Shown here one piece after another: positions 35,088 through 43,610 of a stretch of DNA of 64,000 nucleotides. The stretch spans positions 1 to 64,000 of the forward strand of contig CAISYC010000027.1 of assembly GCA_903889565.1 (NCBI GenBank). Reading direction: 5' to 3'. Made by a program: the position numbers and the translations under genes. The DNA comes from an uncultured beta proteobacterium. Its GTDB lineage: Bacteria > Pseudomonadota > Gammaproteobacteria > Burkholderiales > SG8-41. Position 1 is the first letter of the stretch. Every line of letters begins with the position of its first letter. A model generated the notes under the pieces. The model worked only from the letters and a program-made list of their open reading frames with translations. It was not told the origin of the DNA and did no database searches.

Positions 35088-35939
35088 TTGACGCAGGATT
35101 TCGAAAAGCTGAAGGAATGGATCGGCCAGAAAGAAACCGATATCGATTACGTGACGATTCCGTCGGTGCATCGCCTCGCGGCGACACTCGATCGCGATGA
35201 CGCGATGCCGAAATTCGGCGACGTATTGCCGCCGGGCTGGCATTCGATATTGTTTCCGCGTGTCGTACGTCATGCGCAGGTAGGAAAAGATGGCCATCCC
35301 GAACGCGGCGATTTTCTGCCGCCGGTGCCGCTGCCGCGCCGCATGTTTGCGGGAAAACGCATCACGCTCCACCACCCGCTGCTGGTCGGCGATGAAGTCA
35401 AACGCGAATCGACCATCATGAGTGTGACGCCGAAAACCGGCCGCACCGGCCAGATGGTGTTCGTCACGGTAAAAACCGACATGATCAGCCCGCGCGGCGT
35501 CGCGATCACCGAAGAGCAGGACATCGTCTATCGCGAAGAACCGGCGAAAGGCGCGCCGCCGCCCGAGCCGCAACCGGCACCGGGCACCGCGGTGTGGCAG
35601 AAAACGGTGACGCCCGATCCGGTGATGCTGTTCCGTTATTCGGCGCTGACCTTCAACGGCCACCGCATTCATTACGATCATCAGTATGTGACGCAGGTCG
35701 AGGGCTACCCCGAGCGCGTGATGAACGGCGGCCTCACCACGCTGCTCGTGTTCGAACTCGCGCGCGCCAACGCCAAGACGCCGCTCAAATTCATCAGTTC
35801 GCGCAACGTGCGGCCGATGTTTGTCAACCGGCCGATCAGCGTCTGCGGCGAACCGTCGGCCGACGGCAAGTCCGCCAAACTGTGGACGCTCGACGACACC
35901 GGCGCATTGTCGCTGTCGGCCACCGCGGAGTTTCAATAG
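35088..35939 (+). CDS. MaoC-like FAS1/HTD2-type hydratase (mesaconyl-C4-CoA hydratase-like)
   Basis: 283 residues from a TTG at 35088 with CAGGAG 9 nt upstream; the nearby ATG at 35081 is out of frame. It is a double hot-dog protein: an N-terminal half with 'PPGWHSILFP' and 'LPRRMFAGKRITLHHPLLVGDEV', and a C-terminal half with the catalytic MaoC-type segment 'RYSALTFNGHRIHYDHQYV'. Close relatives hydrate or dehydrate branched acyl-CoA such as mesaconyl-C4-CoA. A class III CoA-transferase starts 1 bp after its stop, so the two are translationally coupled and probably act on the same acid-CoA. Confidence 0.85.
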   Translation: MTQDFEKLKEWIGQKETDIDYVTIPSVHRLAATLDRDDAMPKFGDVLPPGWHSILFPRVVRHAQVGKDGHPERGDFLPPVPLPRRMFAGKRITLHHPLLVGDEVKRESTIMSVTPKTGRTGQMVFVTVKTDMISPRGVAITEEQDIVYREEPAKGAPPPEPQPAPGTAVWQKTVTPDPVMLFRYSALTFNGHRIHYDHQYVTQVEGYPERVMNGGLTTLLVFELARANAKTPLKFISSRNVRPMFVNRPISVCGEPSADGKSAKLWTLDDTGALSLSATAEFQ

Positions 35940-35940
35940 C

Positions 35941-37152
35941 ATGGCGGGCGGTCCGCTCGAGGGCGTGCGCGTCGTTGACCTCACCTCGGTGGTGGTCGGC
36001 CCGCTGGCGACGCAGATCCTCGCCGATCACGGCGCGGAAATCATCAAGGTCGAAACCAAGGCCGGCGACCTGATCCGCTTCATGAACGGCAAATCAGTGA
36101 CACCGGGCATGGGTGCCAAGTTTCTGCACCTGAATCGCAACAAGCGCTCGATCGTGCTCGACCTCAAACAGGCCACCGGCATGGAGGCCTTGAAACGCCT
36201 GATCGCCAAGGCCGACGTGCTGGTATGGAACGTGCGGCCGGCAGCGATGGCGCGGCTCGGCCTTGCATACGAAGACGTCAAGCGGATCAATCCGAAAATC
36301 GTCTATTGCGGCTTGTACGGCTTCGGGCAGGACGGGCGCTACAAAGACAAGGCCGCCTACGACACCATCATCCAGGGTTCGGCCGGCATGGCGGCGCTGC
36401 ACGAACGTGCCACCGGCGAACCGCGCTACGTACCGATGGTGGTGGCCGACAAGACGGTCGGCCTGATCGCGGTGCAGATGATCATGATGGCGCTCTACCG
36501 CCGCGAAAAAACCGGCGAAGGCAGCTCGATCGGCATTCCGATGTTCGAGAACCTGGTCAAGTTCGTGCTCGAAGAGCATATGTATCTGACCACCTTCGAG
36601 CCGCCGATCGGCGGCACCGGCGATCCGCGCCTGCTCGATCCGCAAACCAAACCGATTCCGACCAAGGACGGCTATATCTGCATTTCGGCCAACACCAATC
36701 CGCAGGCCTTCGGCCTGTTCGACGCGATCGGCCGCCCGGAACTCAAAACCGACCCGCGGCTCGACAGCGTGCAGACGCGCTTCGCCAATGTTTCGTATTA
36801 CCTTGAAGTGCGCAACGCGGCCTTCGCGTCCAAAACGACCGCGGAGTGGCTGAAGCTGCTCGACGAACACGATGTGCCGGCGATGCCGTATCACACGCTG
36901 GAGAGCGTGCAGGAAGATCCGCATCTGACCGACGCGGGATTTTTTCTGACCAGGGACCATCCTACCGAAGGCAGGATTCGCGAAATGCGCCTGCCCAATG
37001 TGTGGTCCTGCGGCACGCGTAAGGAATGGTCGGCAGCGCCGAAGCTCGGCCAGCAGTCGGTGGAAGTGCTGCGCGAAGCGGGCTTCGATGCCGCCGCAAT
37101 CGAACAAATGGTCGCCAGCGGTGCGACCATCGACGGGCGGCTGAAAAAATAG
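35941..37152 (+). CDS. Class III CoA-transferase (CaiB/BaiF family)
   Basis: 403 residues. N-terminal 'PLEGVRVVDLTSVVVGPLATQILADHGAEIIKVE' and 'FLHLNRNKRSIVLDLK' are standard for the family. The Asp nucleophile region is around 'YDTIIQGSAGMAAL'. These enzymes move CoA between carboxylic acids (succinyl-CoA, formyl-CoA and others). It follows the MaoC-like hydratase with a 1-bp gap. Confidence 0.93.
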   Translation: MAGGPLEGVRVVDLTSVVVGPLATQILADHGAEIIKVETKAGDLIRFMNGKSVTPGMGAKFLHLNRNKRSIVLDLKQATGMEALKRLIAKADVLVWNVRPAAMARLGLAYEDVKRINPKIVYCGLYGFGQDGRYKDKAAYDTIIQGSAGMAALHERATGEPRYVPMVVADKTVGLIAVQMIMMALYRREKTGEGSSIGIPMFENLVKFVLEEHMYLTTFEPPIGGTGDPRLLDPQTKPIPTKDGYICISANTNPQAFGLFDAIGRPELKTDPRLDSVQTRFANVSYYLEVRNAAFASKTTAEWLKLLDEHDVPAMPYHTLESVQEDPHLTDAGFFLTRDHPTEGRIREMRLPNVWSCGTRKEWSAAPKLGQQSVEVLREAGFDAAAIEQMVASGATIDGRLKK

Positions 37153-37182
37153 CAGGAAATTCAAGCGCCGGGATTCGCAGTT

Positions 37183-37246
37183 GTAGCGCAGGCGACTCAC
37201 CTGCATCAAACATCAAAAACGGAGGCAGGCGGTTCGCCTGCGCTAC
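37183..37246. repeat. Inverted pair of 22-bp palindromic units (REP-like)
   Basis: Unit 1 (37183-37204) begins GTAGCGCAGGCGA and unit 2 (37225-37246) ends TCGCCTGCGCTAC; the outer 13 bp are perfect inverted complements. Each unit also folds by itself (GCAGG/CCTGC in unit 1, GCAGGCG/CGCCTGC in unit 2). This head-to-head pairing with a 20-bp spacer is the layout of REP/BIME elements. It separates the CoA-transferase from the methyltransferase cluster. Confidence 0.7.
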
Positions 37247-37258
37247 GGAAACAACGCC

Positions 37259-38083
37259 ATGAAAAAAACGGGACTTGTTGCATCACTGTTCGCCGCGGCG
37301 CTGTTGGCCGCCGCGCCGCTGGCAAGCGCCGCCGAATACCAGCCGCAGCCCTATCAGGAAGGCAAGGATGTGATCTGGCTGCCGACGCCGCAGGAGTTCG
37401 TCGACAAGATGCTCGACATGGCGCAGGTCGGCGACAAGGATTATGTGATCGACCTCGGCTCCGGTGACGGCCGTCTGGTGATCACCGCCGCCAAACGCGG
37501 CGCGCGCGGGCTTGGCATCGAATACAACCCGGACATGGTCGAATTCAGCAATCAGGCGGCGGAGAAAGCGCGCGTCACCGAGCACGCCAAATTCATTAAG
37601 GCGGACATCTTCGAGAGCGATTTCTCGCAGGCGACCGTGGTCACCATGTACCTGCTGTCATCGCTCAATCTCAAGCTGCGGCCGAAAATCCTCGATCTGA
37701 AGCCGGGCACGCGCGTAGTCTCGCATGCCTTCGACATGGCCGACTGGCAGGCCGACCGCATCGAAGCGGTGGCCGGCCGCACCGCCTACCTGTGGATCGT
37801 GCCGGCCAGGGTCGCCGGCAGCTGGCAAAGCACGCTGGGCGAACTGACGCTGAAGCAGAATTTCCAGATGCTGGAAGGCACGCTGAAGACGGGCACCGGT
37901 GCGGTGCCGATCAGCAAGGCGCGTCTGAACGGCGATCAGATCCGCTTCAGCGCCGGGGCGGTGGAATACAGCGGTCGCGTCAGCGGCAACCGCATCGAGG
38001 GCAGCTTCGAGGGCGCCGCTTCCGGGACCTGGAGCGCCACCCTGCGCGACAACAATCCGGTATCATCGCCGAAAATCCCGTAA
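37259..38083 (+). CDS. Exported class I SAM-dependent methyltransferase, copy 1
   Basis: 274 residues. A clear Sec signal peptide ('MKKTGLVASLFAAALLAAAPLASAA', cleavage near residue 25) precedes a Rossmann methyltransferase resembling the FAM173/ATPSCKMT lysine-methyltransferase group: 'LPTPQEFVDKML', motif I 'VIDLGSGDGR' (64-72), the ribose-binding acid in 'GIEYNPDM' (Glu88), and 'FIKADIFESDF' (Asp116), then 'VVTMYLLSSLNLKLRPKIL'. After residue 175 there is an added beta-rich region of about 95 residues ('WIVPARVAGSW', 'QNFQMLEGTLK', 'VEYSGRVSGN'). SAM is made in the cytosol, so an exported methyltransferase is odd. First of three tandem paralogues. Confidence 0.85.
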   Translation: MKKTGLVASLFAAALLAAAPLASAAEYQPQPYQEGKDVIWLPTPQEFVDKMLDMAQVGDKDYVIDLGSGDGRLVITAAKRGARGLGIEYNPDMVEFSNQAAEKARVTEHAKFIKADIFESDFSQATVVTMYLLSSLNLKLRPKILDLKPGTRVVSHAFDMADWQADRIEAVAGRTAYLWIVPARVAGSWQSTLGELTLKQNFQMLEGTLKTGTGAVPISKARLNGDQIRFSAGAVEYSGRVSGNRIEGSFEGAASGTWSATLRDNNPVSSPKIP

Positions 38084-38111
38084 GTGCATTTCCCTCGGCC
38101 GGAGACCCCGC

Positions 38112-38918
38112 GTGTTTGCATTGCAAAGCCTGCATCGTTCGCTGCTCGCGCTGGCGTTCGCCGCCGTTGCCGGGGTCGCGGCTGCCGCCGCGCCATTTGC
38201 GCCACAGATCGGTCAGGAAGGCAAGGACGTCATCTGGGTGCCGACGCAGCAGGTGCTGATCGAACGCATGCTCAACGCGGCCAAAGTCGCGCCGAACGAT
38301 TACGTGATCGATCTCGGTTCCGGCGACGGCCGCACCGTGATCGCCGCGGCCAAACGCGGCGCCAAAGCGCTCGGTATCGAATACAACGCGGACATGGTCG
38401 AGCTGTCGAAACAAAATGCCGAAAAAGAAGGGGTCGCCGCCAGGGCCAGCTTCGTCAAGGCGGATATTTTCGAGAGCGATTTTTCACAGGCGACGGTGAT
38501 TACGATGTATCTGCTGCCGCAGATCAATCTCAAACTGCGGCCGAAGATTCTCGCGATGAAAGCGGGAACCCGCGTCGTGTCGAACACTTTCAAGATGGAC
38601 GATTGGATCGCCGACGAAGAAATCAGTTCGCCGGACAACGTGGCATTCGGACCCAAAGCATTTATGTGGATCGTGCCGGCGAAAGTCGAGGGCAACTGGC
38701 AGCTTGCGCAGGGCGAGCTTACGCTCAAGCAGAATTTCCAGATGCTCAGCGGCACGCTGAAGTCGGGCGCCTCGTCCATCACTATCAGCAGCGCGCGCCT
38801 CGACGGCGACCGCATCGCCTTCACCGTCGGCACCACCGAATACAGCGGCCGCGTCAGCGGCAACGTCATGAGCGGCACGCTGAAAGGCGGCGCGACCTGG
38901 CAGGCGACGCGCCGTTGA
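38112..38918 (+). CDS. Exported class I SAM-dependent methyltransferase, copy 2
   Basis: 268 residues from a GTG at 38112 with GGAG upstream. The signal peptide ('SLHRSLLALAFAAVAGVAAAAA') is distinct from copy 1, but the mature part is closely similar: 'VIWVPTQQVLIERML', 'VIDLGSGDGRTVIAAAKRGA', 'GIEYNADMVELSKQNA', 'FVKADIFESDFSQATVITMYLLPQINLKLRPKIL' and the same C-terminal beta region ('LKQNFQMLSGTLK', 'TEYSGRVSGN'). It keeps motif I and the acidic residues, so it should bind SAM. It starts 28 bp after copy 1. Confidence 0.85.
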   Translation: MFALQSLHRSLLALAFAAVAGVAAAAAPFAPQIGQEGKDVIWVPTQQVLIERMLNAAKVAPNDYVIDLGSGDGRTVIAAAKRGAKALGIEYNADMVELSKQNAEKEGVAARASFVKADIFESDFSQATVITMYLLPQINLKLRPKILAMKAGTRVVSNTFKMDDWIADEEISSPDNVAFGPKAFMWIVPAKVEGNWQLAQGELTLKQNFQMLSGTLKSGASSITISSARLDGDRIAFTVGTTEYSGRVSGNVMSGTLKGGATWQATRR

Positions 38919-38968
38919 CCGGTTTGACCAAACCCCATCCCTACAACCACTGCACACGGAGAACGCTC

Positions 38969-39799
38969 ATGAACGGCATTTTCTTTATGCGGCAATTTTT
39001 CGTCCTCGCGGCCGGCGCGCTGCTCTCGCTCGGCGTCGCCGCGCAACCGGCGCAAAAGCCCTTCGAGCCCTATTCGGGCCAGCCGGGCAAGGATGTGGTG
39101 TGGGTGCCGACCGCGCAACCGATGGTGGACAGGATGCTCGATCTCGCCGGCGTGAAAGCGGGCGACGTGCACTTCGATCTCGGTTCCGGCGACGGCCGCA
39201 CCGTCATCACTGCGACCAGGCGCGGCGCCAAGTCAACCGGCATCGAATACAACCCGGACATGGTCGAGTTGTCGAAACAGAACGCGGCCAGGGAAGGCGC
39301 GACCGGCGCCACCTTCATCAAGGCGGACCTGTTCGAAACCGACTTCTCGCACGCCACAGTGGTCACACTGTTTCTGCTGCCGGACATCAATCTCAAGCTG
39401 CAGCCGAAGATTCTCGACATGAAGCCGGGCACGCGCATCGTCTCCAACACATTCACGATGGGCGACTGGAAACCTGACGAAACCGCCAGCGTCGATGAAA
39501 ACAAGGGCTGCAGCTATTACTGCACGGCGCTGCTGTGGATCGTGCCGGCGAAAGTGGCCGGCACCTGGCAATCGGCGGCGGGCGAATTCACGCTGACGCA
39601 GGAATTCCAGGTGGTCGGCGGTACACTTAAAACCGGCGACAAGCTCTCGCCGGTGAGCGGCCGCCTGCGCGGCGACGCAATCACGTTGACCGCCGGCGGC
39701 ATCGAATACAGCGGCCGCGTCAGCGGCAACAGCATCAGCGGCACTGCCAAGAGCGGCGGCGCATTCACGGCGACGCGCAGCGGCAAAGCCGCCAAATGA
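38969..39799 (+). CDS. Exported class I SAM-dependent methyltransferase, copy 3
   Basis: 276 residues from the ATG at 38969 (CGGAGAAC ribosome site). Signal peptide 'MRQFFVLAAGALLSLGVAAQ' after a short N-tail. Core: 'VVWVPTAQPMVDRMLDLAGV', 'FDLGSGDGRTVITATRRGA', 'GIEYNPDMVELSKQNAA', 'FIKADLFETDF'. Unlike copies 1 and 2 it has an insert with two cysteines near residue 180 ('NKGCSYYCTALLWIVP') that could form a disulfide outside the cytosol. The same C-terminal beta region closes it. It starts 50 bp after copy 2; the three are probably co-transcribed. Confidence 0.85.
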   Translation: MNGIFFMRQFFVLAAGALLSLGVAAQPAQKPFEPYSGQPGKDVVWVPTAQPMVDRMLDLAGVKAGDVHFDLGSGDGRTVITATRRGAKSTGIEYNPDMVELSKQNAAREGATGATFIKADLFETDFSHATVVTLFLLPDINLKLQPKILDMKPGTRIVSNTFTMGDWKPDETASVDENKGCSYYCTALLWIVPAKVAGTWQSAAGEFTLTQEFQVVGGTLKTGDKLSPVSGRLRGDAITLTAGGIEYSGRVSGNSISGTAKSGGAFTATRSGKAAK

Positions 39800-39858
39800 T
39801 TTCAGGATTCGTTTTTTCATTTCAACACCCTTAACCGGCGCAACGCCGCGGAGACCAC

Positions 39859-40791
39859 ATGGCAGCAAGACAATCGGGCATCGTAATCATCGGCGGCGGC
39901 ATCATGGGCGGCGACATCGCGACCATTTTCGCGGCCGGCAACTGGGCGGTGCACGTGATGAGCCCGTCGCAGAAAACGCGCGACGCATTGCCCGCGCGCG
40001 TGACGGCGGGCCTCGGCAAACTCGGGGCCGATACGGGCCTGCTGAAGAACGTGAAGACCTACGAAACGCTCGAAGCGATCGCGTGGTCGGAAATCGATCT
40101 GGTGCTCGAGGCGGCGACCGAAAACATCGAATTGAAGCGCAAGCTTTTTTCGCAGCTCGAAACGCTGGCGCGGCCGGACATTCCGCTGGTCAGCAACACA
40201 TCGAACTTCCAGATCGGCGAAATCGGCAAACACCTGAAGACGCGCTCCCGCGTGGCCGGCATGCATTACTTCATGCCGGCGCATCTGGTGCCGCTGGTGG
40301 AAATCATCAAGGCCGATTTCACCGACGTCAAAGTCTGCGACTGGCTGGAGCAGAACCAGCGCGATCTGGGCAAGATGCCGGTGCGCGTGAACAAGGACAT
40401 TCCGGGCTTCATCGGCAACCGCCTGCAGCACGCGATGATGCGCGAGGCGCTTTATCTGATCAGCGACGGCGTCGTTTCGCCCGAGGGCGTGGATGCCGCG
40501 GTGCGCTACGGGTTCGGTTTCCGCTTCCTCGCCTGCGGTCCGATGATGCAGAAGGAAATGTCGGGCTGGGACACCAACTACTACGCGGCAAGCTCGCTCT
40601 ACGGCGATCTGCACGCCGAGAAGGTGGCGGCACCGGTGGTGAAGGCGATGATCGACAAGGGCCACCTCGGCATGAAAACCAAACAGGGCATGTGGACCTG
40701 GGACGACGAGGGCATCAAGAAAGAAAAAGACCGCATCGAAAAAGTGCTGCAACAGGCACTGACCATACTCAACGCCGACATGAAGGGCTAG
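39859..40791 (+). CDS. 3-hydroxyacyl-CoA dehydrogenase-family NAD-binding enzyme
   Basis: 310 residues. N-terminal 'IVIIGGGIMGGDIATIFAAGN' is the NAD fold, 'EAATENIELKRKLFSQLE' and 'SNTSNFQIGEI' follow, and 'GMHYFMPAHLVPLVEII' carries the catalytic His with Glu nearby. The C-terminal domain ('VNKDIPGFIGNRLQHAMMREALYLI') is complete. Members oxidise 3-hydroxybutyryl-CoA or related 3-hydroxyacids such as L-gulonate. A Bug gene starts 7 bp after the stop, so the two are co-transcribed. Confidence 0.9.
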   Translation: MAARQSGIVIIGGGIMGGDIATIFAAGNWAVHVMSPSQKTRDALPARVTAGLGKLGADTGLLKNVKTYETLEAIAWSEIDLVLEAATENIELKRKLFSQLETLARPDIPLVSNTSNFQIGEIGKHLKTRSRVAGMHYFMPAHLVPLVEIIKADFTDVKVCDWLEQNQRDLGKMPVRVNKDIPGFIGNRLQHAMMREALYLISDGVVSPEGVDAAVRYGFGFRFLACGPMMQKEMSGWDTNYYAASSLYGDLHAEKVAAPVVKAMIDKGHLGMKTKQGMWTWDDEGIKKEKDRIEKVLQQALTILNADMKG

Positions 40792-40798
40792 CACGGGC

Positions 40799-41767
40799 AT
40801 GCGCGCGACGGTGGCAGCGGCGGCCGGTGCGGCGATGCTTGGCGTCGCCGCGACCGCCGCGCTGGCACAACCCTATCCGGCCAAGGCCGTGCGCGTGATC
40901 GTGCCCTTCCCGGCCGGCGGCGGCATCGACTTCGTCGCGCGCGCGCTGGCACCCAAGCTGGCCGAATACACCGGCCAGAGTTTTGTCGTCGACAACCGCT
41001 CAGGCGCCAGCGGCACCATCGGCACCGAAGCGGTGGCGAAAGCCGCGCCCGACGGCTACACGCTGCTGGCGACATTTTCGAGCCACACGCAGAACGCCTC
41101 GCTGTATTCGAAGCTCGGTTACGACACGGTGCGCGATTTCGCGCCGGTGACCCAGATTGCGACCGTCGCCAATATTCTGGTGGTCAATCCGGCGCTGCCG
41201 GTGAAGTCGCTGAAGGAGCTGATCGCGCTGGCGAAAAAGCGGCCGGGCGAGATCCTCTATGCGTCGATCGGCAACGGCACGCCGTCGCATCTGTCGGCGG
41301 AACTGTTCGACAGCATGGCCGGCATCAAGATGACCCATGTGCCGTACAAAGGTGCAGCGCCATCGATGGTGTCGCTGCTCTCGGGCGAAACGCAACTCAC
41401 GTTCACCACCGTGGTGGTGGCGCTGCCGCATGTGAAAAGCGGCCGCCTGCGCGCGCTCGGCGTTGCGTCGCTGAAGCGCGCCGCGGTGATGCCCGAGGTG
41501 CCGACGATCGACGAAGCCGGCGTGCGCGGCTACGAATCGAATGCCTGGTACGGCCTGCTAGCGCCGGCAAAAACACCGGCGGCCATCGTCGAGCAGCTGC
41601 ACCGCGAAACGGTGCGCGCCCTGCAATCGCCGGACCTGCGCGGCAGCCTGACCAATCAGGGCGCCGAACCGGTCGGCAACAGCGGCGAGCAATTCAACGC
41701 AATCATCAAAGACGAAATCGAGAAGTGGCGCAAACTGGTGCAGACGCTGGGCCTCAAAGCCGACTGA
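40799..41767 (+). CDS. Bug-family periplasmic solute-binding protein
   Basis: 322 residues with signal peptide ending near 'AALAQP' (about residue 24). Lobe 1: 'PFPAGGGIDFVARALAPK' and 'VVDNRSGASGTIG'; lobe 2: 'VPYKGAAPSMVSLLSGE' and 'GVRGYESNAWYG'. Coupled 7 bp behind the hydroxyacyl-CoA dehydrogenase gene and followed, after 117 bp, by an acyl-CoA ligase, so a carboxylic acid that is later activated to a CoA ester is a reasonable ligand. Confidence 0.9.
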   Translation: MRATVAAAAGAAMLGVAATAALAQPYPAKAVRVIVPFPAGGGIDFVARALAPKLAEYTGQSFVVDNRSGASGTIGTEAVAKAAPDGYTLLATFSSHTQNASLYSKLGYDTVRDFAPVTQIATVANILVVNPALPVKSLKELIALAKKRPGEILYASIGNGTPSHLSAELFDSMAGIKMTHVPYKGAAPSMVSLLSGETQLTFTTVVVALPHVKSGRLRALGVASLKRAAVMPEVPTIDEAGVRGYESNAWYGLLAPAKTPAAIVEQLHRETVRALQSPDLRGSLTNQGAEPVGNSGEQFNAIIKDEIEKWRKLVQTLGLKAD

Positions 41768-41884
41768 TCAGCCGCCGAAAATAAGCCGTCACTTCCCGCG
41801 CAGGAATGACGTCAACAACACGACGCGACCTGGCGTAAACCACATCAACCAGCATCGACTGTCGGCAACCGCAAGGAGACTGCA

Positions 41885-43495
41885 GTGCCTTACCTGACAC
41901 CGCTTGAGGTGATCTCTCTCTATCCCAAGCACGACTACACATTACAAAGCCTGTTCGAAACACGCCGCCAGGCCAATCCGGACAAGCCCTTCATCCTGTT
42001 CAAGGATAAAACATGGACATGGGGCGAATTCGCCGACGCGATCGAATGCACGGCGCGCGTGCTGGCCAGCCGCGGCGTGAAAAAAGGCGACCGCGTGGCG
42101 ATCATGGCGACCAACACCTACGCGCACGTGATGCTGATGTTCGCGCTGGCGCGCATCCGCGCCATCATGGTGCCGGTGAATCCGGAATTCGGCGTCGAAG
42201 AAGCCAAATACGTGATGTCGCATGCCGGCGTCAGCGCGGTCGCCTGCTCGACCGACACCCTGCAGATCGCCAAACAGGCCGCCGCTGAAATCAAGCCGGC
42301 GCCGTGGTTCATGATGGTCGATGAGGCGGTCGAAGGCCTGCCGCTCCTGACCGAACTGATCAAGAATCCGGGCGATGCGAAACTGCCGGACGACGTCGCG
42401 GCCGACGACACTTTCGCCATTATTTATTCGTCGGGCACCACCGGCTTCCCGAAGGGTGTGATGCACGCGCAGAAGAACTTCGTGCTCTCGGGCGAGCGCC
42501 ATGTCGCGCGCGTCGAAACCCAGGCCGATGACCGCGTGCTGTGCATCCTGCCGATGTTCCACATCAACGCGCTGTTCTATTCGGTCGCCAGCGCCGTCAC
42601 CGCCGGCGCCACCTTGATTATCGTGCCGCGCTTTTCCGCCACCACTTTCTGGCGCACTGCCGCCGACACCGGCGCGACGCAGGTCAACGTCATCATGGCA
42701 GTCAGTACGATCCTCGCGCGGCGTTCGCGCGACGAGTTCGTGCCGACACACAAGCTGCGCGTGGTCAACGGCGCGCCGTTCACGCAGGAGGCGATGGACG
42801 TGTTCAAGAAGGAATTCAAGGTGCCGAACGTGATCGAGGGTTTCGGCATGACCGAAATCCCCGGCGCCTTCAGCAATCCGTTCAAGGGCCCGCACAAGGT
42901 CGCCTGCATGGGCAAGCTTGGCGTGCATGCCGATCCGAAGGTGCAGTGGACGCAGGTGCGCATCCTTGATGACGACGGCAACGACGTGCCCGAGGGCGAG
43001 ACCGGCGAACTGGCGGTGAAAATCCCGACGCTGATGCAGGGCTACTACAATGATCCGGAACAGACGGCTGCCGCATTCCGCGACGGCTGGTTTCTCTCCG
43101 GCGATCTCATCAAGCGCGACAGCGAGGGCTATTACTGGTTCGTCGCGCGCAAGAAGGACATCATCCGCCGCCGCGGCGAAAACGTCGCCGGCGCCGAGAT
43201 CGATCGCATCGTCAACCTGCACCCGGCGGTGTCGGAGTCAGCAGCGATCGCGATGCCGTCGGAACTGGGGGAAGACGAGATCATGACCGTGGTGGTGACG
43301 AAGCCCGACGGCAAGGTGACCGCACAGGAAATCCGCGACTGGTGTGCGGAGAAACTGGCGGCGCACAAGGTGCCGCGCTTCGTCGTTTTCAACGAATCGA
43401 TTCCGCACACGCCGACGCACAAGGTCGCCAAGCACATTCTGAAAAAAGACACGACGTTGCGTGCGCGGTCGGTTGATTTCCAGCCGCCGAAGTAA
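41885..43495 (+). CDS. AMP-dependent acyl-CoA synthetase/ligase
   Basis: 536 residues from a GTG with AAGGAG 7 nt upstream. The P-loop-like A3 motif 'IIYSSGTTGFPKGVMHAQ', A5 'GFGMTEI', A7 'GWFLSGDL' and A10 'PHTPTHKVAKHIL' with its catalytic Lys are all present. It activates a carboxylic acid as acyl-AMP and then forms the CoA thioester. The nearest named relatives are crotonobetaine/carnitine-CoA ligase types; chain specificity is not readable. Confidence 0.92.
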   Translation: MPYLTPLEVISLYPKHDYTLQSLFETRRQANPDKPFILFKDKTWTWGEFADAIECTARVLASRGVKKGDRVAIMATNTYAHVMLMFALARIRAIMVPVNPEFGVEEAKYVMSHAGVSAVACSTDTLQIAKQAAAEIKPAPWFMMVDEAVEGLPLLTELIKNPGDAKLPDDVAADDTFAIIYSSGTTGFPKGVMHAQKNFVLSGERHVARVETQADDRVLCILPMFHINALFYSVASAVTAGATLIIVPRFSATTFWRTAADTGATQVNVIMAVSTILARRSRDEFVPTHKLRVVNGAPFTQEAMDVFKKEFKVPNVIEGFGMTEIPGAFSNPFKGPHKVACMGKLGVHADPKVQWTQVRILDDDGNDVPEGETGELAVKIPTLMQGYYNDPEQTAAAFRDGWFLSGDLIKRDSEGYYWFVARKKDIIRRRGENVAGAEIDRIVNLHPAVSESAAIAMPSELGEDEIMTVVVTKPDGKVTAQEIRDWCAEKLAAHKVPRFVVFNESIPHTPTHKVAKHILKKDTTLRARSVDFQPPK

Positions 43496-43528
43496 TATTT
43501 CACTTGCGAAATGTATTGGCGCAGCGGC

Positions 43529-43551
43529 GCCCTCACCCCGGCCCTCTCCCC
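43529..43551. repeat. C-rich dispersed repeat (half unit)
   Basis: GCCCTCACCCCGGCCCTCTCCCC resembles the left half of the gene-end palindromes elsewhere in the window but the complementary right half is missing. It lies between the ligase and the deacetylase genes. Confidence 0.4.
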
Positions 43552-43610
43552 ACAGTAGAGGTTGAAAGCTGCACCGGTTCGCTGATGCGAACTGATGGCA
43601 TGGAGGAAAC

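Noticed and set aside
38084..39799. 571-residue frame that would fuse sequence from methyltransferase copy 2 to copy 3
   Set aside because: Its first half is the wrong frame of copy 2; only the part from 38969 is real, with its own ribosome site and signal peptide.
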